Assembly: GCA_030180135.1 (NCBI GenBank)
Contig: CM058233.1
Coordinates: 104,821,994 to 104,885,993, forward strand
Direction: 5' to 3'
Length of the DNA: 64,000 nt
Origin: Orychophragmus violaceus
Taxonomy: Eukaryota > Streptophyta > Magnoliopsida > Brassicales > Brassicaceae
Shown here: positions 1 to 10,753 of the stretch, piece after piece
Layout of the letters: each line of letters starts with the position of its first letter
How positions within the stretch are numbered: position 1 is the first letter of the stretch
Translations under genes and position numbers: made by a program
The notes under the pieces: model-generated
What the model saw: only the letters and a program-made list of their open reading frames with translations
Database searches by the model: none
Told to the model about the DNA's origin: nothing

Positions 1-85
1 CAACCCAACCCGGATATGCTTCCGGTTCGCGGTTCAACCCGGTCCGACCGCCGGGTCGGTCCGGTTTTAAAAACACTGCATTTTG
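1..85. repeat. CCGG-rich repeat end
   Basis: The first bases are dense in CCGG, ACCCGG and CCGGTT words and stop abruptly at an AT-rich flank after a TTTTAAAA stretch. This resembles one end of the GC-rich non-autonomous DNA transposons common in Brassicaceae. The other end is outside the window, so the family and target duplication cannot be tested. Confidence 0.35.
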
Positions 86-2354
86 AGTTAGATACTCCTT
101 ATCTTCCTATTGGAAGTGCTCTTATCTATTTTCTCGGATGATCCCATCTCCTTGGTGGGTCTGCACTTGTGCGTAGTTGCCACATTTGATAATCTTAAAA
201 TCAAGTAAAGCAATTTTCAAACTTTAAATTTGTGCAACCTATGTACATTAAAAATTCCCAAATTATGTATTAAAGAGCAATAAAAAAACATTTGACTAGA
301 TTTCACAATAAACATGTAATTAAAACTTTATACATAATATTTATAACACATCCCAAATAAAATTTAAGTCGTATATATGAATGTTTTTTTGTCTCATATA
401 AAGTCAACGTCATTATAAAAGTCCGATAAAACCGATTGAAGCATTTTCACTAGTTAAGGTTTTCACGTCCAAAAGCGTTAAACAAAATAATTTTCATTTT
501 AAATATATGTGATAATGATCGGTTACTTCTTTGCAGTGGGACTAACTACTAAGAGCTGGTGATGATTTGCCAACATCTAGAGTCCGAGCCTTTGAAGGTC
601 ATGAGGGAAGAACGACACTTGATGTTCTTGGTCTTTGTGTGTTTTGCAATTCTGTGAGATTTGGAAAACATAAAACATTTAGAAACCTGATAAGAAAAGG
701 ACATCAACACCATTTTTATGAATATAATATTAAAAGCGAGTTATGCTACATCAGAGAAATTGTAAATGAGTTGATGTGCATTGATCACCAAACTCCAACT
801 GCTGATGAATCTAAGAAGCAAATTAAAAATATAAAAGAAGTTCAAAGAATCAACACCTTAAAAATGTATGGTGGCACTTCAAAAGAATCCATAATAGTCA
901 ATATGAACCGATTTAATTGTGTACACATTGTTGTTTAGAAATTGAAAGCGGCAAATCTACTATTGTTCCAAATCAGAATCATATGTGTTCATGGGATATC
1001 AACTGGTTATAAAATGAAAACAATCTTTATAAAGCACTATAATATACTCGAGGTTAGCTACGGTCATTTGTATTACATTATTATCAACTGTTTATAAAAT
1101 GAAAACATTTTTATAAAAAAATTATAAACCATGTTAATACTATTAGAATTGGAAAATTGTTACTTTTAGAGAAACAAGAACAACCCAAATTAACATTAGA
1201 TATAAGCTCAAAAGAGAACATCATATGTGAACAAAAGTAAATCACTGAGATATTTGTTCCAATTGATTATAATTATTTTCCTCTTGATCATCAAACCTAC
1301 CAAGGAACTAAAATATATCAATCTCTTAACGAGCATTATCTTTGTATTCACAAATGGTACCACTTTTGGGGAGGAAAGCAATAAAGATGCAGTTAAAAAA
1401 AAAAATATCCCTTAAAAAAAACTCTTAATGAACAAAAAAAGGAAACGTTGGAAACGACCGTTGATGTTTGAACAATTAGGCTTATCTGTTAGTTTTGGAT
1501 CCCACACTAATAGAAAACAAAAACATCCGCGAAACCATGATTTTACCGAAGAGTGAGTGGTCTTAATTAGAACCCTCATGATGTTGAAGAGATCCTAAGT
1601 AAAGCAAAGTGTTATGGCGCAATTTCTTGATTAATGTTTGCCAGACAAAAGAACTCCATAATCGAGGATCTTGCTTTTGGCGCTTAAAGGAAACAACAAT
1701 AGCGAGATTACAAAGATAAAAAGTTAAAATGATGAAGCTGATAAAAACTAGGGTTATGGTTGTTTTCGTTCGTGGAAGTGGTGATCGTATGAGAGAAGTT
1801 TGAGCACCAATAATAATTTAGTCGTCTGAGGTTTTTACATCAATAGAAATCTGTTTATAGTTATTTTTATTCACATCTTCTAAGTTCTAACATAAAACAT
1901 TTGATTATTAAAACTGTGTATTATCAATTCTGTTTTCGATCAGTATATTGTGATATTGTTTGCTTATAAAAAAACAATACAATATAATTCCAATGAAATG
2001 ACTTGGTATATATTATTTATTTTACTAACTAATGAAAATATCATAGCATAAATAAAAAGTAAGAAATAATGAAGGGAAGTGAATATATTTTTCTTTCTTT
2101 CTGATTTTCGCATAAAGTAAAATATCTTCTATTTCCTTTTAATAAAGTAAAATATCTAAAGCATAACAATGCTGGAAACTATAAGCTTTGTTGATTGTTT
2201 GTGGCTTTTAAATAATTTTCCGTTTTTGTTTTCAACAAAAAAACTCATTTTATTATCCAATCAAGGTTTTTTTCCAACAATAGAGTTGGTCCATTTAAAC
2301 TTAAAAACAAATTACTTGTGACTTAAGTAAAAAACACAACAAAGTTATTTACCC
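86..2354. other. AT-rich intergenic stretch, no supported gene
   Basis: I see no splice-consistent gene or family motif here. An open frame at 567-938 (about 123 codons) starts at TTG and resembles nothing I know. Another at 1227-1415 starts at GTG and is low-complexity hydrophobic sequence. Neither is proposed as a gene. The 3' part leads into the first copy of the defensin-like module at about 2355. Confidence 0.5.
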
Positions 2355-2625
2355 GGTCTTTAACTGCTATGTATGGGATGAGATTCGTCTCTCACAAATT
2401 CCACTAGAAAAAAAATGATCAAACAAAATCTATTCTTACCTTTACAAGAATATCTTAGCTTAGAAGAGTGTGAAACAAATATAACTTATAAATTGTGTAC
2501 TCACACGAATTTAAAATTTTTATATATGGTTTGAACTTAAGTTATTTACAACTAATCCTAATCCAAATAAGAATACAACAATAAAATTTAATTGATCTTT
2601 ATCCAAAACCAAAGTCAATATATCC

Positions 2626-2855
2626 GAGCGGTTGAGGTAGTCCAAGTGGTAAAAGGATTCGAGGTGGCAAACACCATCCGAGTTCGATTTCAGGCGGAAA
2701 CAAAAATGCCTCATCTGCTCATAACGCGGGCACTGGACCTAAGGCCCAGGGAAAACCCTCCCAGGTGAAGCTGGCCTGCGGCCTGACTGGGCCCAAAGAA
2801 ATTAATCTGTACCTCGGTCTGGGATTCTCTCTGGATTATCAAAAAAAAAAAAGGA
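2626..2855 (+). mobile_element. tRNA-derived SINE, plus orientation
   Basis: A 230-bp element with a Pol III-type head (A box near TAGTCCAAGTGG, B box near AGTTCGATTTC) ends in about 12 A residues. It is flanked by a perfect 12-bp direct repeat, GTCAATATATCC, at 2614-2625 and 2856-2867. The duplicated module has the same 12-mer once at 8389-8400 with no insert, so the empty site is visible in this window. A related copy lies at 17493-17736 on the other strand. Confidence 0.92.
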
Positions 2856-2993
2856 GTCAATATATCCAAAATAGACTCCCTAAAATCTAATTATGTATGA
2901 TTTTTTACTTTATCGGTTATGTAAATAAATTATTTTGATGCTCTTCACATTTTAGTTTTCATATATGTTTCCTAGAAAGAGTTTCTCTAATCA

Positions 2994-3004
2994 ATATATA
3001 AATG
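2994..3004 (+). promoter_or_regulatory. TATA box of type A defensin-like gene 1
   Basis: TATATAAATG lies about 100 bp before the ATG at 3099. The same motif lies at 8537-8547, the same distance from the paralogous ATG at 8646, inside a conserved promoter block. Confidence 0.6.
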
Positions 3005-3098
3005 ATCTTTCTCTATCCCATTTTCAATATCAAAACATTCTCCAATTAATCAAACAATCATTGTATTGACATAATCCTCTATTTTCTCTTCACAAGTC

Positions 3099-3583
3099 AT
3101 GGCAAAACTGTTCTGGTCGTATCTGTTCATATCCATGTTTGTTCTCTCAGGTACTAATTCGTATGGCTTGTATTTCATTGAACAATAAACATCAAATATT
3201 AATTCTTGAAATCGATGCGTCTAAATCGTTTAAGAATTCTAGGTATACAATGATCACTTGACATCTATCAGAAATATATTTACTTTCAAATAAATATATT
3301 CTCTTTCGTTTATATATAATATATACTTATGTTCTTTTTTGTTGTTAAAAAGTAAATACTTAAATTTCATTTGTAAGCTCTTATAAAATTTTGTTTGTTT
3401 TTAGCTTTTTTGGCTTTGCCAAGTGCAGATGGAGCGGATATAAGAACATGTAGTGCGACCTTGAAGCTTAGCAAGCCATGCACTTTTCAAGAATGCCAGC
3501 CACTTTGTTTTCAGAAGTACAGGGGGAATGGCATTTGTATCGGACCTAACAACAGTGTTTGCAGTTGCATTTATTTCTGCTAA
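3099..3583 (+). CDS. Type A defensin-like (LCR-family) secreted peptide, copy 1
   Basis: Two exons, 3099-3150 and 3405-3583, with GT-AG splice sites (CAG|GTAC and TTTAG|C) encode 76 residues. Exon 1 and the start of exon 2 give a hydrophobic signal peptide (MAKLFWSYLF...). The mature part has eight cysteines in defensin-like order, ending GNGIC, SVCSC and IYFC. The single intron inside the signal-peptide region is typical of plant DEFL/LCR genes. Such peptides are secreted and act as antimicrobial or cell-cell signalling molecules; this one's role is unknown. The intron is 254 bp against 99 bp in the paralogue. The cluster sits beside DER1, where A. thaliana carries several LCR genes (from memory). 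Confidence 0.9.
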
Positions 3584-4480
3584 GCTAGCTTAATTATATC
3601 TCGTATGATGTTAAACTATAGACAAAAAATATATATTGTCACATGAATAAAAATATTTTATTATATAAAACCGTGCGGGAAAATACTATACATGCATTCT
3701 ACTAAACCGTGAACCGGATCCGAATACGAAAACCTGGTTAAACAAAATACGACCAATTTCAGTAATAACCAATGCTAACAAAACGTGGTGGCACGAGATG
3801 CATCTGTGTCATAGTCAAAACATTTTGGTCTGAAAAGGTGACTGTAAAATGTATAAAAGACACTATCAAAGACCGTTAATTGAAAGCGCATCGAAACACA
3901 AATCAAGCGTATGGGAAAAGAGAGCGCATATATGCAACCATTAGCTTTTAGGATGTTCGAATATTTGTCGCCGGCGGCTGGCGACTGACGGCAAACGACA
4001 AATTTTTGTTCGTTTGTTTATTGTTAGTGGTTGGCAGTTAGCGGCAGTAACTGACCTCTGGTGGCTAACGATATGTTCTTATTCGTTTATATGTTGATGA
4101 CGTCGGCGTCAACCGCCAACATTCAATCACAGTGCAAATTTATGATTTTATGACGCTGTTTTTATCGGTGTCAGATGTAAAAGTTAGCTGGTGACAAACA
4201 AACGAACATAACTCTTATAGCCGATATTAGTGAGAAGCATTTCATAGATGTTGAAGACCTAACCGTTTTTGCCATCTTCAGCTATATTGACTATTTCAAC
4301 GAAGGCAATCACTTAACCCGGATCCGAACTGGATAGTTGGCAACTGATTTCACGTCTTGACTAAAATCACTTTCCAAGTTTTGGTGTATATATCAATATT
4401 CTGATCTTGATGAGGACATCGACGTAGACCGACCCAAATACAAAAGGTCCAGCCGGCACTAGCCTCGACCATTTCCTACC
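3584..4480. other. Region downstream of defensin-like gene 1, containing gene remnant
   Basis: Beyond the repeat at 3954-4210, nucleotides 4211-4478 are conserved in copy 2 (9583-9852) and read there as a protein-like frame containing FIDVEDLTVF and, later, DIDLDP before a stop. In copy 1 this frame is broken by small indels. It looks like an old coding fragment of unknown family. Confidence 0.45.
3954..4210. repeat. hAT-like MITE with GTTCGTTTGT ends, copy 1
   Basis: A short GC-richer block has ends related to GTTCGTTTGT and its complement ACAAACGAAC, with many TGGCGG/CGCCAAC-type inverted words. The same element is at the equivalent place in the second module (9332-9582), so it predates the duplication. 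A related fragment is at about 6945-7050. I could not define a target-site duplication. Confidence 0.5.
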
Positions 4481-4672
4481 ATGAAGAATCATCCACATAC
4501 TAGATCACGGTTAAGGAAGCTTAGAGACGAGTTCAACAAGACTATGGACATCATAATCACCCGGAGCAGCCTAAAAGATATTACCAAGCAGCTTGCACTC
4601 AACCAACCTGTATTCAACCAACTAGCAATGGAAATGGCCGAAAACAAGATACTACTTTTTACCTTGTATTAA
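4481..4672 (+). CDS. 63-codon open frame conserved in both modules, doubtful gene
   Basis: An ATG-initiated frame of 63 codons has a counterpart of the same length at 9855-10046. Comparing the two by eye, most base differences change an amino acid (roughly eleven replacement against four silent), so there is no sign of purifying selection. The predicted peptide is charged and helical (for example RLRKLRDEF) and matches no family I know. It is more likely part of a decayed element than a gene. Confidence 0.25.
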   Translation: MKNHPHTRSRLRKLRDEFNKTMDIIITRSSLKDITKQLALNQPVFNQLAMEMAENKILLFTLY

Positions 4673-4807
4673 TAAAATATCGCACTTTCTTTTCTTGCGT
4701 GGCCGCTGCCAGTTTCTTGAGCATTGCTTGGCTTCTCTTTTGTTTTTAACTTGTCATATATTTGCCACCAGCTATGTAGTGTCTTCCAATCCACCCATCC
4801 TCCATCT

Positions 4808-6769
4808 TGTTGGATATGGGTTTAGCACCCATCTATAAGCCCATTGAAAATTTTGTTAAATCATCAAAATCATCCCGGTCCAAGAAGACAAACCCGCTAA
4901 GGAGTCAATGGTCCAAGAAGAAGTCAGCCTTCAACTGTTATAAATAGGACCCTTCACTCTTCATTTGAGACACATTGTAACTTGCGAGAGTGTCGAGCTA
5001 CTCTTATAAAGCTCTGAGCTCAAGCAAGATTTAGGGAGCACGTTGATAACAAGGATTTTGCAATCCTAGAGGTATCAATTCCTCTTGCTTATCGTTGTAG
5101 CAAGAGGTATCGAACCAACTTTGGGAAGGGATTAAACCAATCGGAATGCACTAAACCAAGCAAGTCAAGCAAATAATTTAGAATTGAAGTTCTAACAACC
5201 TAAACACAATCAATGAAGCAAATAAATGAGCAAACAAAGATCAAACTCAAGAAATCAATAATAAAAGCAAGGCCAATGGGTCAAGGTCAATGATTTGGAC
5301 AATCTAGAGCTATCAAGGATGCTTAAACAATCATCATAGATGCTAATCCTAAGCAAAGAACACTAATCAATTAATTAATCCAATCTCTTGGTACTAATTA
5401 CTTTGCCTAATCCTTAATCAAGATCAAATTCTCATTTGTGAATAAAAACAAGGCAAGCATTAATATCAAGTTCTATTAAGCTAATAAACACTTTAGACAT
5501 TCACTTTCATGAGCTAAAACATGTAAATTCCCATAAAAATCCAATCTAGCATTTCATCGAACACATGGTGTGCAATAAAACCCAATACATCTAAATCAAC
5601 TTAATCAATGTCAATCTAGCAATAAACACATTTAGATAGAAAGGATCAATCATAATAAAGCTCTAAGCATCCATAAATCACTCTAATTCACCCTAATCTA
5701 CCTAACCCATAAGCCTCAAATGAAACTACTCACTAATCATACTTAGTCCAACAAAATCATGAGAATGATGTTAAACATGATGATTAGCAAAAGATTAAAA
5801 GAGGAAGAGAAGAAATCAAACACAAATAACTCTTAGATTAATAAAAGATTGAAACTTTCTTCTCAAATATTCAAAGAGAGGTTTTTGGAACAAAGAAAGC
5901 TTAGAAAATAAAAATTAGGTTTTTTGGCTTATATGGTGAATAGTGACGAACCGGATCAACCCGGGACAAACCGGGTGTTGACCCGGTTCATTTGGATCAG
6001 TTTGGCAAGTCAAAGAAATAGTCAACGCAAATGAAGTTTGGCAGCGGTTGTGTTCTGCTCGCAAGCCAAACCGCAGGGCAACACGGCCGCAAATCGTCAT
6101 CAGCTTGCGGTCGAGCGTCTGTCCGCAAGGCCAACCGCAGAGCACACGGTGAGTTGGTGAGGATGTTGCGGTTGTACCAGCGGGTTCAACTCGTCCGCGG
6201 GGGGGGGGGGGGGGCTTTGCGTGTCTGAGCTCTTGGCTCATGGGTTGGCGTCGTTAGACTCGCGTTGCATGCATGGCAACGTAGCACACCATTGTTGACC
6301 GGACTGCATCTTCTTGGTTGACTTTTTATTTACCACCTCTTCCTCATGTTTTATCACCTCAACTTTGTTTCCTCATGCTCTCTTTATCATTCAAAGTCAA
6401 CTGAACCTTTCAAGAAATTCCAAAGCACCTAAAAATGACCAAGATACATTCCAAAACATGCTAAAAAATTGCAAACTCTATTTCTAAAGGCTCTAAATCC
6501 TAAATGCATGATTTCATATATAAATACATGAAAATAAATATAATATACAAGAAAATCAAATATATTATAGATCTTAAAACCTATAAATTATGCACATATC
6601 ACACGTTATTTGACTGACTCCCACCTCATAACCATCATGTTCATTGCTCGGCCTCGGCCTTTAGACTAATAAAGAACAATTTCGACTTCATTTAAGTTTA
6701 TTTCGCACCTCGTAGTTCGGATTTTCAGATCGTAACTCGACTTTCGGACTAAATCGAAATTCCGTAACA
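4808..6769. mobile_element. LTR-like retroelement piece interrupted by a solo LTR
   Basis: Compared with the second module, about 1.96 kb is inserted here. The outer parts (4808-5043 and 6602-6769) start TGTTGGATATGGG, contain a TATAAATAGG promoter-like box near 4942, and end CCGTAACA, as expected for an LTR. The middle is a second element (5044-6601). I could not find a matching target duplication for the outer element, so its exact ends are uncertain. Confidence 0.6.
5044..6601. mobile_element. Solo LTR (Gypsy-size) nested in an older LTR
   Basis: A 1,558-bp block begins TGATAACAAGG and ends CACATATCA (imperfect TGATA...TATCA termini). It is flanked by a perfect 5-bp duplication, CACGT, at 5039-5043 and 6602-6606. 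It has no internal coding domain, so it is best read as a solo LTR left by LTR-LTR recombination. Its length and termini suit Gypsy (Tat/Athila-like) LTRs. It carries a run of about 15 G at about 6198-6213 and a GC-rich stretch at 5940-6250 that creates spurious open frames. Confidence 0.75.
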
Positions 6770-7150
6770 ATATATCCAACATTGTAGACAAAGAGAACCT
6801 CTCGGACAATTGTTTAGATTCCATTTCTTTTCCTTCGATATTAAGTGAAGAGAGTCCGTCGGCCAATCACTTGATTCCATCTTGCTGCCTTGTGAGATCC
6901 ATCCCTTTGGATCTTGCATAAGATCTGGTAGTTGTCAATTGAAAGATACGTACATGTTTGGAGTCGTTATCGCTGTAACAGCGACTGTCAAACAAACATA
7001 TTTCGAGTCGCTATCGCTGTCGCCAGCAACTGCGAAACGAACATGACCAAAGTAAAACGAGGAAAAGTATTGTCGAGAGGCGTCGAGCCAGAGAAAGAAT
7101 TGGAAGGAGGCGTTTTGAAAGATACGTATATTTCTTGTTCCAAAAAATAG
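6770..7150. other. Module linker between LTR insert and type B gene
   Basis: Nucleotides 6770-6945 match 10170-10191 plus 15459-15610, the sequence split by the copia insertion in module 2. From 6945 to about 7050 there are words shared with the hAT-like MITE at 3954. The two opposing short open frames here are not gene-like. Confidence 0.5.
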
Positions 7151-7244
7151 TGATTCAATCATAAATAAGGACGGAGTCTCTAGAATTTTATTTATATATC
7201 ACTTTACAATACAGGTATTACCACAATGATTTTAAAGTATTTAC

Positions 7245-7640
7245 CTAGCAATTATAGAGACAATCACAATTAGAAGGTCCAGGAACTTTTGGATCGTCAA
7301 TACAATGTCCAACTCCATTGTATCCCTCGTAGCAGTTCTCAATGCAATCAACCATGTTACATGGAATTCCTTTGTCAATTGTTATATGACATTGCTTCCA
7401 CTCAGTTCTTTCAGCCATTAAAAAGGCTACAAATACATAACATTAACATACAAATCTTTATATATTATTATTTGGTGCAAAATATTAATAACGCTAAGTC
7501 TTTACTTTTTGCTGATATGTATAAACAGATCACTGAACTATATGTAAGATAATATTTTCAGATTTCTGGAAATGGAATATGAAATTACCTGGGAACACAA
7601 GCATGAGTATAAAGAAGAAAGAAGATGGAATCTTGGCCAT
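7245..7640 (-). CDS. Type B defensin-like (LCR-family) secreted peptide, copy 1
   Basis: On the minus strand, exon 1 (7640-7589) and exon 2 (7426-7245) join at GT-AG sites to give 77 residues. The first 20 or so form a signal peptide (MAKIPSSFFF...). The mature part has eight cysteines (QC, PC, DC, NC, HC, NC, DC, NC) and the motif GYNGVGHC with GPSNCDC near the end. Only about 100 residues of spacing separate the stop from unrelated sequence. A TATAAATA box lies about 40 bp upstream of the start. The exon plan is identical to type A but the mature peptide differs, so the two types are ancient paralogues. Its biological role is unknown; secretion is inferred. Confidence 0.88.
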
Positions 7641-7668
7641 GATGAAGATTACAACAAAACAAAATTGT

Positions 7669-7685
7669 ATCGATATTTATAGCAT
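7669..7685 (-). promoter_or_regulatory. TATA box of type B gene 1
   Basis: The complement reads GCTATAAATATCG about 40 bp upstream of the start codon at 7640. The position is suitable for a core promoter with a short leader. Confidence 0.5.
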
Positions 7686-7771
7686 AGCTAGATGTGATAT
7701 AACGAGAACTGTTTTCTATATATATATATTTGTAGTCATGTATATGGGGGTGTGTTTCTCTTTATCATATA

Positions 7772-7818
7772 AAGAAACATATCTAAACTTTTTTTTGTCA
7801 CAAGAAACATATCTAAAC
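7772..7818. repeat. Ultra-short poly(A) insertion with 17-bp duplication
   Basis: AAGAAACATATCTAAAC at 7772-7788 is repeated exactly at 7802-7818. Between them are only 13 bases, TTTTTTTTGTCAC, that is GTGAC plus eight A on the other strand. This is the structure of a retroposition event truncated almost to its tail. Confidence 0.7.
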
Positions 7819-8645
7819 AAAATGAGAAATGTACAATGAAAGGAAAGGGAATAAAGTTTTACTAAACAAAAAAAAGGAAAGGGAATAAAGGTTGAATTTT
7901 GTGATTCGCATGATTGTCGATTGACAATCTCTAATATGTTGAATGTTGACTAAATTTTCGTAGACCTTAGAACATCTACATCCGTGTTACCCATCGATGA
8001 AATTCTTAAAAAATTTATTATTATTATTATTATTATTATTTTTTTGTACAGATGAAAAAAAGGACCAATCCCGTCTTTAACTGCTATGCGTAGGGTGTGA
8101 TTGGTCTCTCATAAATTCCATTAAAAAAGAATGATCAAACAAAGTCTATTTTTACCTTTACAAGAATGTCTTAACTTAGAAGAATATGAAGCAAATAGAA
8201 TTTATGAATTGTGTATTTACTCACACGAATTTTAAATCTTTATATATGGTTTGGACTTAAGTTATTTACAACTAATCCTAATCCAAATAAGAATACAACA
8301 ATAAGATTTAATCTAATAAAAATCTTCACTTGATATATATCCATAAGATTATTTCCTTATCTTGAGTTGATCTTTATCCAAAACCATAGTCAATATATCC
8401 AAATAGACTCTCTAAAATCTACTTATGTATGATTTTTTACTTTATCGGTTATGTAAATAAATTATGTTGATTCTCTTCACATTATAGTTTTCATATATGT
8501 TTCATAGAAAGAGTTTCTCTTTGTGTTTCTCTAATCTATATATAAATGATCTTTCTCTACCCCCATTTTCAATATCAAAACATTTCTCCAATTAATCAAA
8601 CAATCATTGTATTAACATAATCCTCTAATTTTTTCTTCACAAGTC

Positions 8646-8975
8646 ATGGCAAAACTGTTCTGGTCGTATCTGTTCATCTCCATGTTTGTCCTCTCAGGTA
8701 AGACTTCGTATGGCACCAAATAAACACCAAATGTTAATTCTTGAAATCGATGCGTCCAAATCGTGTAAGCTCTTATAAAATTTGGTTTGTTTTTAGTTTT
8801 TGTGGCTCTGCCAAGTGCATATGGAGGGAATATAAGAACATGTAGTGCGACCTTGAAGCTTAGCAAGCCATGCACTTTTCAAGAATGCCTGCCACTTTGT
8901 ATTAAGAAGTACAACGGGAATGGCATTTGTGTCGGACCTAACAACAGTGTTTGCAGTTGCATTTATACTTGCTAA
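8646..8975 (+). CDS. Type A defensin-like (LCR-family) secreted peptide, copy 2
   Basis: Exons 8646-8697 and 8797-8975 encode 76 residues, with the same splice phases and exon lengths as the copy at 3099. All eight cysteines and the C-terminal CSCIY.C pattern are kept. The replacements seen fall in the loops, for example YGGN for DGAD after the signal peptide and IKKYN for FQKYR. The intron is only 99 bp. The intact frame with shared cysteines supports a functional secreted peptide; expression cannot be judged from sequence. Confidence 0.9.
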
Positions 8976-9331
8976 TTAAGCTAGCTTAATTTTATCTCGT
9001 ATGATGTTAAACTAGACCGAAAATCTATATTGTCACATGAATAAAAATATTTTATTATATATAAAACCGTGCGAGAAAAATAATACTATACATGCATTTT
9101 ACTAATCCATGAACCGGATCCGAATACGCAAACCTGGTTAAATAAAATACGACCAATTTCAGTAATAATCAATGCTAACAAAGCGTGGAGGTACGAGATG
9201 CATCTGTGTCATAGTCATAATATTTTGGTTTGAAAAGGTGACTGTAAAATGTATAAAAGACCGTTAATTTAAAGCGCATTGAAATATAAATCAAGCGTAG
9301 AGCGCATATATGTAACCATTAGCTTTTAGGC

Positions 9332-9582
9332 TGTTCGTTTGTCTGCTGCTGGAGGCTGGCGATTGACAGCAAGCAATAAATTCTTGTTCGTTTGTTTGTT
9401 GTCGATGGTTGGTGGTAGTGACTAGCGTCTGGTGGTTAACGACATGTTCTTATTCGTTTATATGTCGCTGATTTTTTCGATGTCAGACATAGAAATTAGC
9501 GGTTGATGTTAGCGGCAAACACCAACATCAGCAACAAAAAAATAAACAAGAATATGCTGCCGGCAACAAACAAACAAACATA
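9332..9582. repeat. hAT-like MITE with GTTCGTTTGT ends, copy 2
   Basis: This is the counterpart of 3954-4210. It begins TGTTCGTTTGTC and ends with ACAAACAAACA, followed by the shared flank TAACTCTTATAGCCG. Its presence in both modules dates it before the duplication. Confidence 0.5.
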
Positions 9583-9854
9583 ACTCTTATAGCCGATATT
9601 AGTGAGAAGCATTTCATAGATGTTGAAGACCTAACCGTTTTTTCCATCTTCAGCTATCTTGACTATTTCAACGAAGGCAATCACATAACCCGGTTCCGAA
9701 CTGGATAGTTGGCAACAGATTTCACGTCTTGACTGAAATCACTTTCCAAGTTTTGGTATATATATCAATCTGATCTTGATAAGGACATCGACCTAGACCC
9801 TATCGACCCAACTACAGAAGGTCCAGCCGACACTAGCCTCGACAATTTCCTACC

Positions 9855-10046
9855 ATGAAGAATCATCCACGGACTAGGTCAGGGTTAAGGAAGCTTAGAG
9901 AAGAGTTCAAAAAGACTATGGACATCATGATCAACCGGAGCAGCCTAAAAGATATTACCAAGCAGCTTGCACTCGACCAACCCGTCTTCGACCAAATAGC
10001 AATGGAAATGGCCGAAAAGAAGATACTACTTTTTACCTTATATTAA
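9855..10046 (+). CDS. 63-codon open frame, second copy, doubtful gene
   Basis: This is the paralogue of 4481-4672 with the same start context (CCTACCATGA) and stop. The upstream frame here reads DLDKDIDLDP and ends with NFLP and a stop that overlaps this ATG in an ATGA arrangement. In copy 1 a small deletion destroys that upstream frame. The product is unrecognised. Conserved length is the only point in favour of a gene; the amino-acid changes argue against constraint. Confidence 0.25.
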   Translation: MKNHPRTRSGLRKLREEFKKTMDIMINRSSLKDITKQLALDQPVFDQIAMEMAEKKILLFTLY

Positions 10047-10191
10047 TAAAATATCGCACTTTCTCTTCTTGTGTGGCCGTTGCGAGTTTCTTGAGCATTG
10101 ATTGGTTTCTCTTTTGTTTTTGACTTGTCATATATTTGCCATCAGCTATGTAGTGTCTTTCAATCCATCCAACGTTCTAGACAAAGAGAAC

Positions 10192-10703
10192 TGTTGGAGT
10201 ATAGACCAAGATCATGAGCTAGGTTGGATAGCTCAAGTCCACGAGTCAGAAAGCTCAAGATCACGGTTGGATAAGATTGGTCCAACGGCAAAGTTCAAGT
10301 TGCTAGAAGGTTTGTTAACGGCTCTTTAGTCCGTTAGAAGTCAGCTCAGATGCGTACACGTGTAGTGTCGAGATTAGACTTAGGTGATTGTATAAAAGTC
10401 TATTAACCCGTTTTGGTTTACTCTCTCGGTTCAGAGTGTTGTTCTGAGAAAGAAAGAGAGAGAAACTAGCGGTGAGAGTTGTAAGCTCCGGCGAGCCTTT
10501 GTCGGTGGTGTTCTAGTGAATTGCTGGTCAATCCCAGCCCCGGTGAGTATAGCTCTCTCTCGGTTGAGAGAGGAGGTGAACACCGGGTGAACAATCTCTT
10601 GTGCCATTTTCTTTACTTGCTTTTCAGTTCTCTTTGATTTGCGATTCTTGAGAGTTGATTCAATTGAGTTGAATCTGAGCTAGGATAGTATCTAGGTTTC
10701 ACA
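10192..10703 (+). repeat. 5' LTR of copia element
   Basis: 512 bp from TG to CA, with a TATAAAA box at about 10390. It differs from the 3' LTR at two sites (AAAAGTC against AAAATTC, and GTTGAATC against GTTAAATC). Confidence 0.96.
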
Positions 10704-10705
10704 AA

Positions 10706-10718
10706 TTGGTATCAGAGC
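10706..10718 (+). other. Primer-binding site, initiator tRNA-Met type
   Basis: TTGGTATCAGAGC starts two bases after the LTR end and matches the usual copia primer site complementary to initiator tRNA-Met. Confidence 0.85.
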
Positions 10719-10753
10719 TCCGGGTTTTGGAGTTGATTGGATCGAATCGGAAG

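Larger units (their letters stand above)
2355..7640. repeat. Defensin-like module, copy 1 (segmental duplication)
   Basis: Long stretches of this segment recur at about 8071-16512 in the same order: upstream region, type A defensin-like gene, downstream repeat, a conserved 63-codon open frame, a short linker, and a type B defensin-like gene on the opposite strand. Copy 1 is interrupted by a SINE (2626-2855) and nested LTR pieces (4808-6769). The conserved linker resumes at 6770-6945. Identity is high but not complete; small indels are frequent. Confidence 0.85.

Noticed and set aside
567..938. 123-codon gene
   Set aside because: Starts at TTG, no ATG in a useful place, no family resemblance and no splice partners.
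2626..2700. A tRNA gene
   Set aside because: A and B boxes are present but no cloverleaf closes; the block is the head of a SINE with A-tail and target duplication.
6031..6228. Open frames around the poly(G) run
   Set aside because: They lie inside the solo LTR and end in a homopolymer; both strands are open because of GC content.
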